Positions 36,635-44,618 of a stretch of DNA of 64,000 nucleotides are shown here, in pieces. The DNA lies in NCBI RefSeq assembly GCF_025934275.1, contig NZ_JAICYI010000005.1:17320-81319 (forward strand). Reading direction: 5' to 3'. Each line of letters opens with the position of its first letter. The first letter of the stretch is position 1. The DNA is from Phenylobacterium sp. (GTDB lineage Bacteria; Pseudomonadota; Alphaproteobacteria; Caulobacterales; Caulobacteraceae). Both the position numbers and the translations under genes were made by a program. The notes under the pieces were generated by a model. The model had not been told where the DNA came from and ran no database searches. It saw only the letters and a program-made list of their open reading frames with translations.

Positions 36635-37525
36635 ATGGCTTCGCCCGACTGGGACCTGTTCCAGAGCCTGCACGCCGTGCTGACCGCCGGAAGCCTGTCG
36701 TCGGCCGCCAAGCTGCGGGCGCTGACCCAGCCCACCATCGGCCGGCACATCGACGAGCTCGAGCGCCGGCTGGGCGGGCCCCTGTTCCTGCGCAGTCCGC
36801 GTGGCCTGCAGGCGACCGACCTCGCCCAGGCGCTCAAGCCGCATCTCGACGACATGTACGCCGCCGCCCAGGCCGCCCAGCGCGACGCCTCGGGCGCGGC
36901 CGACGGCTCCTCCGGCGTGGTGCGGGTGACGGCGAGCGAGATCGTCGGCGTCGAGGTGCTGCCCGCCATCCTCACCCGCTTCCGCGAGGCGCATCCCGAG
37001 ATCGACATCGAGGTGACCCTCTCCAACCGCAACGAGGATCTGACGCGGCGCGACGCCGACATCGCGGTCAGGATGGCGCGGCCGACCCAGAACACCCTGG
37101 TCGCCAAGAAGATCGGCAGCGTCGGATTCGGCTTCTATGCGACGTCAGAGTACCTGGAGCGGCACGGCGAGCCGCACACCTTCGAGGAGCTCGAGCAGCA
37201 TGCGGTGGTGGGCTTCGACACCCGCGCGCCGATGACCGTCGAGGGGCTGCCGACCCGACGCCCGGTGAGCCGCGAGATGTTCGCGCTGCGCACCGACAAC
37301 GACGTCGCCCAGATCGCCGCCGTCAAGGCGGGCTTCGGGATCGGCGTCGTCCAGCACGGCATCGGCCGGCGCGCAGGCCTTCGGCAGGTCATGCCCGGGA
37401 CGCTGCCGTTCCGGCTGGAGATGTGGGTCTGCATGCACGAGAACCTGAGGACCTCGCGCCGCATGCGGCTGATGTTCGACCACCTCGTCGCCGGCCTCGC
37501 CGAGGCGGTCGGCGACGGGAACTGA
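36635..37525 (+). CDS. LysR-family transcriptional regulator
   Basis: 296 residues from the ATG at 36635. N-terminal winged helix-turn-helix ~1-62 (LHAVLTAGSLSSAAKLRALTQPTIGRHIDELERRLGGPLFLRSPRG). Substrate-binding domain ~90-290 with VRVTASEIVGVEVLPAIL and an AVKAGFGIGVVQ segment. It is divergently oriented to the epimerase gene, the typical LysR arrangement, so probably controls that gene and itself from the 36546-36634 gap. The effector is unknown. Confidence 0.9.
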   Translation: MASPDWDLFQSLHAVLTAGSLSSAAKLRALTQPTIGRHIDELERRLGGPLFLRSPRGLQATDLAQALKPHLDDMYAAAQAAQRDASGAADGSSGVVRVTASEIVGVEVLPAILTRFREAHPEIDIEVTLSNRNEDLTRRDADIAVRMARPTQNTLVAKKIGSVGFGFYATSEYLERHGEPHTFEELEQHAVVGFDTRAPMTVEGLPTRRPVSREMFALRTDNDVAQIAAVKAGFGIGVVQHGIGRRAGLRQVMPGTLPFRLEMWVCMHENLRTSRRMRLMFDHLVAGLAEAVGDGN

Positions 37526-37534
37526 GGGTCGGGA

Positions 37535-37951
37535 TTATTCGTCGGCCTGGGTGACGTCCGGCGTCTCGGAGGGCTCGTCGCGGCCGGCGGCCTGCATCTG
37601 GCGCTCGGCGATGCGGGCCGACTTCCCGCGGCGGTCGCGCAGGTAATAAAGCTTGGCGCGCCGGACGACGCCGCGACGCTTGACCTCGATGGATTCGATC
37701 ATCGGCGACAGCAGCGGGAAGATCCGCTCGACTCCTTCGCCGAAGGAGATCTTCCGGACGGTGAAGCTCTCGTGGACGCCGCTCCCCGAGCGGGCGATGC
37801 AGACGCCCTCGTAGGCCTGGACGCGTTCGCGCTCGCCTTCCTTGATGCGCACGTTGACGCGCACGGTGTCGCCCGGCCGGAACTCCGGGATCTTGCGGGC
37901 GGCGGTGAGGCGCTGGGCCTCCTCCTTCTCGAGTTCTTCGATCACGTTCAT
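37535..37951 (-). CDS. rplS: 50S ribosomal protein L19
   Basis: 138 residues. Typical L19: [35 protein letters not shown], then [21 protein letters not shown] and [25 protein letters not shown], with an acidic tail of ~20 residues. The start ATG at 37951 lies 26 bases after trmD. Last gene of the ribosomal group; only nine bases separate it from the converging LysR gene. Confidence 0.96.
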   Translation of the reverse strand: MNVIEELEKEEAQRLTAARKIPEFRPGDTVRVNVRIKEGERERVQAYEGVCIARSGSGVHESFTVRKISFGEGVERIFPLLSPMIESIEVKRRGVVRRAKLYYLRDRRGKSARIAERQMQAAGRDEPSETPDVTQADE

Positions 37952-37977
37952 CGGTTCAGATCCTTGGGTGCCGGGCT

Positions 37978-38688
37978 TTACCTGCCCTTTGCCTGTTGAT
38001 TGGCGGCGAGCCTCGCCCACAAGTCCGGACGCCGCTCCCGCGTGGTCGTCTCCCGCTGTTCCCGCCGCCAGCTCGCGATCCTTGCGTGATCGCCCGACAG
38101 CAGCACCTCGGGAATCTCGAGCCCTTCGAACCTCCGCGGCCGTGTGTACTGCGGATGCTCCAGCAGCCCGTCCTCGAAACTCTCCTCGCTCAGACTCGCC
38201 GGCTCGCCCAGGATTCCCGGGACCAGCCGGAGGGCGGCCTCGATCGCCACGAGCGCGGCCGACTCGCCTCCGGCCAGCACCGCATCGCCCACCGCGACCT
38301 CCTCGAACCCGCGGGCTTCGATCACCCGCTGATCCACCCCTTCGAAGCGACCGCAGAGCACGATCAGTCCGGGGCCAAGGGCCCACTCACGCACGCGCGC
38401 CTGGGTCAGGGGCCGGCCCCGCGCGCTCATGTACAAGAGCGGCCGACCGCGCACCTCCACGCCATCCAGCGCCGAGGCGATCACGTCCGCCCGCATCACC
38501 TGTCCCGGGCCGCCACCCGCTGGGGTGTCGTCGAGGAAGCCGCGCTTATCCTTGGAAAAGCCCCGGATGTCCACCGTTTCGAGCCGCCACAGGCCCTTCT
38601 CGCGCCAGGCCGAGCCTATCAGCGAAACGCCCAGCGGGCCGGGGAAGGCCTCCGGGAACATGGTGAGCACGGTGACGTCGAAACCCAT
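37978..38688 (-). CDS. trmD: tRNA (guanine-N1-)-methyltransferase
   Basis: 236 residues. Methylates G37 of tRNAs reading CNN codons. Trefoil-knot SAM site: [34 protein letters not shown] and [17 protein letters not shown]; the C-terminal domain includes [33 protein letters not shown] at 38688. Encoded between rplS and rimM as usual, but separated from rimM by the oppositely oriented tesB. Confidence 0.96.
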   Translation of the reverse strand: MGFDVTVLTMFPEAFPGPLGVSLIGSAWREKGLWRLETVDIRGFSKDKRGFLDDTPAGGGPGQVMRADVIASALDGVEVRGRPLLYMSARGRPLTQARVREWALGPGLIVLCGRFEGVDQRVIEARGFEEVAVGDAVLAGGESAALVAIEAALRLVPGILGEPASLSEESFEDGLLEHPQYTRPRRFEGLEIPEVLLSGDHARIASWRREQRETTTRERRPDLWARLAANQQAKGR

Positions 38689-38797
38689 GGCGGCTGAAGG
38701 CGCGCAAGCCCGGCGTCGCGTCAAGCCTTGCGGGGGGAGGGCCGCGCGCGTAAGGGGCGCCTTCGCAACTGCAACATGGCCGGCGCAGAGATCCCCG

Positions 38798-39661
38798 ATG
38801 GACGAGACCCTGGTCGAGACCCTCCAGCTCGAGCGGCTGGAAGTGAACCTGTTCCGGGGGACAACGCCCGACAACCGGCCGGGCCGCATCTTCGGCGGCC
38901 AGGTGATCGCCCAGTCGCTGCTGGCCGCCTACGAGACCGTCGAGGAGCGGACCTGCCACTCGCTGCACTGCTACTTCATCCGGCCGGGCGATCCCACCCA
39001 CCCGATCATCTTCGAGGTGGACCGCGCCCGCGATGGCGGCAGCTTCACGACCCGGCGGGTGATCGCCGTGCAGCACGGCCAGCAGATCTTCAACCTGGCG
39101 GCCTCGTTCCAGGTGGCGGAGGAGGGCTACGAGCACCAGGCGCCGATGCCCGAGGCCCCCGGCTGGTCGGAGCTCCCGGACGAGCGGGCGATGCGCCGCG
39201 AGATGGTCGAGAAGAACCCGGAGATGTTCAAGGACTGGATGGATCGCCACCAGCCCATCGAGATGCGCTCGGAGGACGCGCGCACCTATTTCCAGGGCGG
39301 CCCCAGCGAGCCGGAAACCGCGAGCTGGATCCGCTGCCGCGACCCGATCGGCGGCGATCCCAGGATGCACCAGGTGATCCTCGCCTACGCCTCTGACATG
39401 AACCTGCTCTCGACCGCCATGCGGCCGCACCGGGTGCACTGGCAGACGCCGGGCTTCCAGTCGGCGAGCCTCGACCACGCCATGTGGTTCCACCGGCCGA
39501 CCAACTTCGAGACCTGGCACCTCTATGCGCAGGACAGCCCCTCGGCGTCCGGCGGCCGCGGCTTCATCCGCGGCGCGATCTATTCCGAGGCCGGCGTCCT
39601 GGTGGCGAGCGTGGCGCAGGAGGGGCTGATCAGGATGCGGAAGAAGACTTCCCTCCCTTGA
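38798..39661 (+). CDS. tesB: Acyl-CoA thioesterase II
   Basis: 287 residues, double-hotdog enzyme: [62 protein letters not shown] in the first half; [28 protein letters not shown] with the catalytic Asp, and [13 protein letters not shown] in the second. It hydrolyses medium- and long-chain acyl-CoA. ATG at 38798. Lies antisense within the otherwise leftward rpsP-rimM-trmD-rplS unit. Its stop overlaps a hairpin. Confidence 0.95.
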   Translation: MDETLVETLQLERLEVNLFRGTTPDNRPGRIFGGQVIAQSLLAAYETVEERTCHSLHCYFIRPGDPTHPIIFEVDRARDGGSFTTRRVIAVQHGQQIFNLAASFQVAEEGYEHQAPMPEAPGWSELPDERAMRREMVEKNPEMFKDWMDRHQPIEMRSEDARTYFQGGPSEPETASWIRCRDPIGGDPRMHQVILAYASDMNLLSTAMRPHRVHWQTPGFQSASLDHAMWFHRPTNFETWHLYAQDSPSASGGRGFIRGAIYSEAGVLVASVAQEGLIRMRKKTSLP

Positions 39662-39688
39662 CGGGGAGGGAGGGGCCGCGAAGCGGCC
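39651..39688. terminator. Hairpin pair overlapping the tesB stop codon
   Basis: CCCTCCC (39651-39657) pairs with GGGAGGG (39664-39670) around the tesB stop (39659-39661), followed by GGCCGC (39674-39679) pairing with GCGGCC (39683-39688). It is the same two-hairpin plan as at 11048-11088, located between the converging tesB and rimM. Confidence 0.55.
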
Positions 39689-39719
39689 GGCGCGCCGCCC
39701 CTCACGTTAAAGGCGGGGA

Positions 39720-40223
39720 CTACTCCGTCTCCTCGGGCCTCACCGCGACCACGAGTCCGTCGGCGATCCGCACCTCGGGGACGGCCTCGCGCGTGAACGG
39801 AAGCCAGAAGCTTGCGCCGCTCTTGGGCTGAACCTCCAGGAGATCGCCGGCGCCGAAATCCTGGACGGACTTCACCTCGCCGAGCGCCTCGCCGGCGGAG
39901 GTCACCACCGAGAGGCCGACCAGGTCGGCGACATAGAACTCGTCGTCCTCGGGTTCGGGGAGGATCTCGCGGGGAATGTAGAGCTTCAGCCCCCGCAGCG
40001 CCTCGGCCTGCTCGCGGGTCTCGATCTCGCCGGCGCGCGCGATCAGCGCGCCCTTCGCGGCGCGGCCGCCGGTCAGCGTCAGCCCTGGGCGGCCGTCCTC
40101 CCGCAGCAGGACGCGGTAGGTCACCAGCGCCATCGGGTCTTCGGTATAGGCGCTTATCCGCACCTCGCCTTTGACGCCGAACGCGCCGGCGACCCGGCCG
40201 ACGAGCAGGAGGTTAGAGGCCAT
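39720..40223 (-). CDS. rimM: 16S rRNA processing/ribosome maturation factor RimM
   Basis: 167 residues from the ATG at 40223 (a TTG one codon upstream is less likely). N-terminal domain: LLLVGRVAGAFGVKGEVRISAYTEDP; C-terminal PRC-barrel: DDEFYVADLVGLSVVTSAGEALGEVKSVQDFGAGDLLEV and FWLPFTREAVPEV. It binds S19 and helps assemble the 30S head. It is separated from rpsP by a long inverted repeat (40226-40320). Confidence 0.95.
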   Translation of the reverse strand: MASNLLLVGRVAGAFGVKGEVRISAYTEDPMALVTYRVLLREDGRPGLTLTGGRAAKGALIARAGEIETREQAEALRGLKLYIPREILPEPEDDEFYVADLVGLSVVTSAGEALGEVKSVQDFGAGDLLEVQPKSGASFWLPFTREAVPEVRIADGLVVAVRPEETE

Positions 40224-40225
40224 CA

Positions 40226-40320
40226 ACCGCTCACCCCGGCGACGGCCGGGGCCCGAGCTGAATCGGCGATTGCGCGCCGGACCGGCCGCTTGGGTCGCGG
40301 CCGTCGCCGGGATGAGCGGT
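40226..40320. repeat. Long imperfect inverted repeat between rpsP and rimM
   Basis: Left arm 40226-40248 and right arm 40298-40320 pair over 23 bases with one mismatch (ACCGCTCACCCCGGCG... against ACCGCTCATCCCGGCG...), with a 49-base loop that contains GCGCGCC-type sequence. It ends two bases before the rimM start codon and five bases after the rpsP stop. Possibly a transcript-processing or attenuation site, and one copy of the CCCGGCG intergenic family. Confidence 0.7.
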
Positions 40321-40325
40321 CAAAA

Positions 40326-40985
40326 TTACCCCTCTCCAGCCTCATCGCCGGGCGCGGAGACCTCGTCGGGAGTGGCCGCATCCTGGGCCGCCTGCTCGAC
40401 CTCGACGGTCTCCTCAGGCGCGGCCTCGGCGGCGGGCGCCTCCGGCTCGGCCGCCTCGGCGGCGGGGGTCTCCTCGGCTTCGGCTTCCGCGGCCGGCGCA
40501 GCTTCGGCGGCCTCACCGGCAGGAGCCTCGGCGGCCGGAGCCTCGGGGGCAGAGGCCTCTTCTTCGGCGGGCGCCGCTTCGGCCTCCGCGGGGGTTTCCT
40601 CCTCGGCCGGCGGCGGGGCGTTCTTGGCGGCCTCCTCGGCTGCGGCGCGGTCGGCCTCGCGCTGAGCCCGCTCCTCGGCGCGAGCCTTGGCCTTTTCGCC
40701 CGGCTCGCCCTTTTTCGGGTTGGAGCCCGCCGTCCAGGTGGTGATCCCGAGCTTGGAAAGCTCCCGCGCGACGCGGTCGGTGGGCTGGGCGCCCTTCTTC
40801 ATCCACTCGGCGATGCGCTCCCCCTTGACGATGATCCGGTTGGGATCGTCCTTCCTGAGCAGCGGGTTGTAGGAGCCCAGCTTCTCGATGAAGCGGCCGT
40901 CGCGGGCCGCGTGGCTGTCGGCCACCACGATCGAGTAGTAGGGGCGCTTCTTGGCGCCGCCGCGGGCGAGACGGATCTTCAGCAT
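40326..40985 (-). CDS. rpsP: 30S ribosomal protein S16 with long acidic tail
   Basis: 219 residues, against about 80-100 in most bacteria. Residues 1-~85 are canonical S16 ([49 protein letters not shown]). After a Lys/Arg/Glu-rich linker (~94-122) there is a ~95-residue low-complexity tail of Ala, Glu and Pro ([16 protein letters not shown]). Alphaproteobacterial S16 often has an extension, but this one is especially long; it is probably disordered and solvent-exposed. It heads the rpsP-rimM unit, 22 bases after ffh. Confidence 0.95.
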   Translation of the reverse strand: MLKIRLARGGAKKRPYYSIVVADSHAARDGRFIEKLGSYNPLLRKDDPNRIIVKGERIAEWMKKGAQPTDRVARELSKLGITTWTAGSNPKKGEPGEKAKARAEERAQREADRAAAEEAAKNAPPPAEEETPAEAEAAPAEEEASAPEAPAAEAPAGEAAEAAPAAEAEAEETPAAEAAEPEAPAAEAAPEETVEVEQAAQDAATPDEVSAPGDEAGEG

Positions 40986-41007
40986 CTAGGGGGTCCTTCG
41001 GTTCGGA

Positions 41008-42519
41008 TCATTTCTTGAACGGGTTGAAGCCTGGCGGCAGCGCGCCGCCTCCCAGGCCGGGGAGTTTCGGGCCGCCGCCTTGCTGCAGCTTCGCGGCCAT
41101 GTCTTGGATCTCCTGCTCGGAGGGCATCGGCAGCTTGCCGCCGCCCAGCGCCTTCAGCCGGTCCATGCCGCCCCCGCCGCCAAGCATCTGGGCCATCTGG
41201 GCGAAGCCCTTGCCGCCGCCCTTGCTCATCATCTTGAAGGCGTCGGCCATCTGCCGGTGCTGTTTCAGGAGCCGGTTGACCTCGGCCACCTCGACGCCTG
41301 CGCCGGCCGCGATGCGCCGCTTGCGCGAGGCCTGCAGGATGTCGGGCTTCTTCCGCTCGGCCTTGGTCATCGAGGAGATGATCGCCGCCTGGCGCTCGAC
41401 CATCTTGTCGGAGATGCCGGCCTCGGCGATCTGCCGCTTCATCTTCTGGACGCCGGGGAGGAGGCCCATCAGCCCCTCCATGCCGCCCATCTTCTTCATC
41501 TGCTGCAGCTGCTCGGCCATCATGTCGAGGTCGAACTGGCCCTTGGCGAGCCGCTTGGCCATGGCCTCGGCCTTGGCGGCGTCAAGGTCCTGGGCGGCCT
41601 TCTCCACGAGCGCGACGACGTCGCCGGCGCCCAGGATGCGGCCGGCCACGCGGTGGGCGTCGAAGGCGTCGAGGCCGTCGATCTTCTCCGAGACGCCCAG
41701 GAACTTGATCGGCAGGCCGGTGACGGCGCGCATGGAGAGCGCCGCCCCGCCGCGCCCGTCGCCGTCCGCGCGGGTCAGCACCAGGCCGGTGAGCGGCAGG
41801 CGTTCGTGGAACGCCTTGGCGGTCCTGACCGCGTCCTGGCCGGTCAGCGCGTCGGCGACCAGCAGGGTCTCGTGCGGGCGGGCGATGCGGGCGATCTCGG
41901 CCGCCTCGCTCATCATCGCCTCGTCCAGCGTGGTGCGCCCGGCGGTGTCGAGGATCAGGACGTCATAGCCCTGCAGCCGCGCGGCCGAGATGGCGCGCCT
42001 GGCGATGTCGGGCGCGGCCTGGCCGACGACGATCGGCAGGCTCTCGACGCCCGCCAGCTTGGCCAGGGTGGCGAGCTGCTCCATGGCCGCGGGGCGGCGC
42101 GTGTCGAGCGAGGCCAGGAGCACCTTCTTGCGCTCCTTGGCGAGGCGCAGGCCCAGCTTGGCGGCGGTGGTGGTCTTTCCCGAGCCCTGCAGGCCGGCCA
42201 TCATCAGGATGGTCGGCGGATTGAGCGAGAGGTTGATGCCCTCCGGCTCGCCCTCGCCGCCCAGCATCTCGACCAGGCCGTCGTAGGTGATCTTGACCAC
42301 CTGGTCGGCGGGCTTGACCGAGCGGATCACCGCCTCGCCGCTGGCCCGCTCCTTGGCCTTGGCGATGAACTCGCGCACCACCGGCAGCGCCACGTCGGCC
42401 TCGAGCAAGGCCACACGCACCTCGCGCAGCGCCTCGTCGATGTCCTTGTCGGACAGCACGCCCCGACCGGAGAGCCGGTCGAAGACGGAGGCAAGGCGAT
42501 CTGACAGCGCGTCGAACAT
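41008..42519 (-). CDS. ffh: Signal recognition particle protein Ffh
   Basis: 503 residues. N and G domains with the GTPase P-loop GLQGSGKTT, DTRRPAAMEQL, VLILDTAGRTTLDE and TRADGDGRGG; the M domain (~330-503) is methionine-rich with GLLPGVQKMKRQIAEA and RIAAGAGVEVAEVNRLLKQ, followed by a Gly-rich end GGGGGMDRLKALGGG. Binds 4.5S RNA and signal peptides for co-translational targeting. Its receptor gene ftsY is also in this window at 56922. Confidence 0.97.
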   Translation of the reverse strand: MFDALSDRLASVFDRLSGRGVLSDKDIDEALREVRVALLEADVALPVVREFIAKAKERASGEAVIRSVKPADQVVKITYDGLVEMLGGEGEPEGINLSLNPPTILMMAGLQGSGKTTTAAKLGLRLAKERKKVLLASLDTRRPAAMEQLATLAKLAGVESLPIVVGQAAPDIARRAISAARLQGYDVLILDTAGRTTLDEAMMSEAAEIARIARPHETLLVADALTGQDAVRTAKAFHERLPLTGLVLTRADGDGRGGAALSMRAVTGLPIKFLGVSEKIDGLDAFDAHRVAGRILGAGDVVALVEKAAQDLDAAKAEAMAKRLAKGQFDLDMMAEQLQQMKKMGGMEGLMGLLPGVQKMKRQIAEAGISDKMVERQAAIISSMTKAERKKPDILQASRKRRIAAGAGVEVAEVNRLLKQHRQMADAFKMMSKGGGKGFAQMAQMLGGGGGMDRLKALGGGKLPMPSEQEIQDMAAKLQQGGGPKLPGLGGGALPPGFNPFKK

Positions 42520-42921
42520 ACGGTTCCCTGCTGGCCCAAACGCAGTCGACCCCCGTGGACGATTGCGTCGACGGGGGGCCTCGCCGCCCTCGTCCCAAGA
42601 CAGTGCTGGGGGTCGTGGCGGTGGAGGGCGCTGACCGAGGTTGCGCCGGAAGCGGCGGGTTATGGGGGCAAAGAAACGGTCAGGTCAAGGAAGAGGCGGC
42701 CTGCCGAGCCCGATGAAGGGAAGAGATGGGCAAGCGCTTCCACAGTCGAGGTAGGTACCCAAATTGGGGAATCCTCTCGGCGCGGGCCGGCGAGCGGCGA
42801 CGATCTGGCGTCGATTCCAGAGCTCCAAGCCGACCTCAGACAGCCTTCGGCGAACGCGTGCTTAACCCTTCTTTACACCGTAACCTTTACGCCGCGTCGC
42901 GTGATCAGTCGGGGGGCTGTG
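42520..42921. other. Intergenic region upstream of ffh and of the redox operon
   Basis: About 400 bases between divergent genes with no supported gene. It should hold the ffh promoter and that of the cytochrome operon. Near the latter, TAACC at 42863-42867 and 42881-42885, each followed by TTTAC, form an 18-base-spaced direct repeat in an AT-richer patch. I looked for an SRP-RNA-like sequence beside ffh and saw none. Confidence 0.5.
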
Positions 42922-44283
42922 ATGCGGATCCGGGCGCCCAAGAGCGGGGCGAGGCGGCTCGCGCGGGCGGGTGCGATCCTCCTGGCGCTCGCAGCCGGCG
43001 CGCTGTGGGCGGCGCCCACAGCGGCCCTGCCGAGTTTCTCGCAGCAGACCGGCGAGCCCTGCGCGCGCTGCCACGTGGGCGCGTTCGGACCGCAGCTCAA
43101 GCAGTACGGGCGCGACTTCAAGCTGTTCGGCTATGCGGCGGGGGACGGCAAGAACACGCTGCCGCCGATCGCGCTGACCGCCATCGCCTCCTACACCCAG
43201 ACCCGCGCCGACCGGCCGCCGATCTCCGGCTACGAGGCCAACGGCAACAGCGCCTTCCAGAACGCGATGATCGCCTACGCGGGACGGCTCGTCGGCGGGG
43301 CGGGGGCGTTCGCCGAGGTGTTCTACGACGGCGTCCGGCGCCATTTCTCGCTCGCCAAGGTGGACGTGCGGCGGACCTTCACCGGGACGCTTGCGGGCCA
43401 CGACGTAGTCTATGGGGCCGGGCTCAACAACCGGCCGGGCGTCGAGGACATCTGGAACACGCCGGCGGCCTTCGCCTTCTCGCCGGCGACCTCGCCGTTC
43501 GCCGCGACCCCGGCCGCCGCTGCGGTGGTGGATTCCAAGCTGGCCAGCCGGGTCGCGGGGGTGAGCGCCTACGCGCTGTGGGACGACACGCTCTACACCG
43601 AGTTCGCGGGCTACCGGCCGCTCGACAGCGGCTTCCTGAACCGCGTGGGCGTCACCACGCCCGCCAACGCCGACCGCTACACCGGCGTCCTGCCCTACGG
43701 GCGCGTGGCCGTGCAGCACGAGTTCGCCGACGCGCACTACCTCGAGGTGGGCGCCTATGGGCTGGAGGCGCGCCGCTTTCCGGCGGGCCCGCCGACGGCC
43801 GGCGAGGACCGCTTCGACGATATGGCGCTGGATGCGACCTATCAGTACTTCGGGAGCAAGCGGTGGTTCCTCGCGGGCCACGCGGCCTGGGTGCATGAGG
43901 ACGCGCGGCTGGGCGCGAGCCGCGTCCTGAGCGGCGCGCAGCCGAAGGACCACCTCGACACCTACCGGGCAGACGCGATCGCGACCTTCGACGACACCTG
44001 GACCCCGGCGGTCGGCGCGTTCCGCACGACCGGCTCGAGCGACCCCAGGTTCTTCCGCACGCCGGGCGGCAAGCCGAACGCCACCGGCTACATCGTCGAG
44101 CTGGGCTATGCGCCGTGGGGCAAGAAGCGCTCGCCCGTCAACTGGGCCAACGTCAAGCTGACCGCGCGCTGGGTGGGCTACACCCGTTTCAACGGCCGCG
44201 CGGCCGGCGCCTCGGCGAACGACACCGTTTTCGTGGGCGCGAGCGCGGCCGTCGCGCCGTTCGGAGCCTGGGTGCGGCGATGA
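42922..44283 (+). CDS. Exported monohaem c-type cytochrome with beta-barrel-like body
   Basis: 453 residues from the ATG at 42922 (a GTG at 42901 adds seven). Signal peptide ~1-36 (ARAGAILLALAAGALWAAPTAA). Haem-binding CARCH at 47-51 right behind the mature N-terminus, in PSFSQQTGEPCARCHVGAFGPQLKQYGRDFKLFGY. The remaining ~390 residues have alternating strands with many aromatic residues (AQHEFADAHYLEVGAYGLEARRF-like), suggesting an outer-membrane porin-like barrel; this is inference. It could pass electrons across or at the outer membrane. Overlaps the cupredoxin gene by ATGA. Confidence 0.75.
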   Translation: MRIRAPKSGARRLARAGAILLALAAGALWAAPTAALPSFSQQTGEPCARCHVGAFGPQLKQYGRDFKLFGYAAGDGKNTLPPIALTAIASYTQTRADRPPISGYEANGNSAFQNAMIAYAGRLVGGAGAFAEVFYDGVRRHFSLAKVDVRRTFTGTLAGHDVVYGAGLNNRPGVEDIWNTPAAFAFSPATSPFAATPAAAAVVDSKLASRVAGVSAYALWDDTLYTEFAGYRPLDSGFLNRVGVTTPANADRYTGVLPYGRVAVQHEFADAHYLEVGAYGLEARRFPAGPPTAGEDRFDDMALDATYQYFGSKRWFLAGHAAWVHEDARLGASRVLSGAQPKDHLDTYRADAIATFDDTWTPAVGAFRTTGSSDPRFFRTPGGKPNATGYIVELGYAPWGKKRSPVNWANVKLTARWVGYTRFNGRAAGASANDTVFVGASAAVAPFGAWVRR

Positions 44284-44618
44284 CCGCGCGCCGACGTCTG
44301 GGGCAGGGCGCCCTGGCGCTCTGCGCCATGCTCACCGGCTCGCTCGCCGGCTACGCGTGGGGCGCCGTGCAGACGGTCGATCAGAAGGACCTGAGGTTCA
44401 GCGTCAAGCTGGTCAAGATCGCCAAGGGGGACTCGGTGGAGTTCACCAACAGCGACGACACCTCGCACAACATCACCATCTCCGGCCGGGACTTTTCGGT
44501 GAACAGCGGCCTGCAGGCGCGGGGCCAACCGTTCCGCGCGCCGCTGGTCAAGCCCGGCGTCTACAAGGTGAGCTGCGCGATCCATCCCAACATGCGCATG
44601 ACGATCGTGGTCGAGTGA
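44280..44618 (+). CDS. Small periplasmic cupredoxin
   Basis: 112 residues. A signal peptide (MTARRRLGQGALALCAMLTGSLAGYAWGA) precedes one cupredoxin domain. Predicted copper ligands are His63 (TSHNI), Cys99, His102 and Met105 (SCAIHPNM), a complete type 1 set. It begins within the stop of the cytochrome gene, and its own stop overlaps the kinase start (GTGA), so all three are translationally coupled. Likely a soluble electron shuttle between the cytochrome and the b561 domain of the kinase, or a copper sensor. Confidence 0.88.
   Translation: MTARRRLGQGALALCAMLTGSLAGYAWGAVQTVDQKDLRFSVKLVKIAKGDSVEFTNSDDTSHNITISGRDFSVNSGLQARGQPFRAPLVKPGVYKVSCAIHPNMRMTIVVE

Noticed and set aside
42520..42921. SRP (4.5S) RNA gene next to ffh
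   Set aside because: The conserved GGAAGCAGC-type apical loop is not present in this gap.
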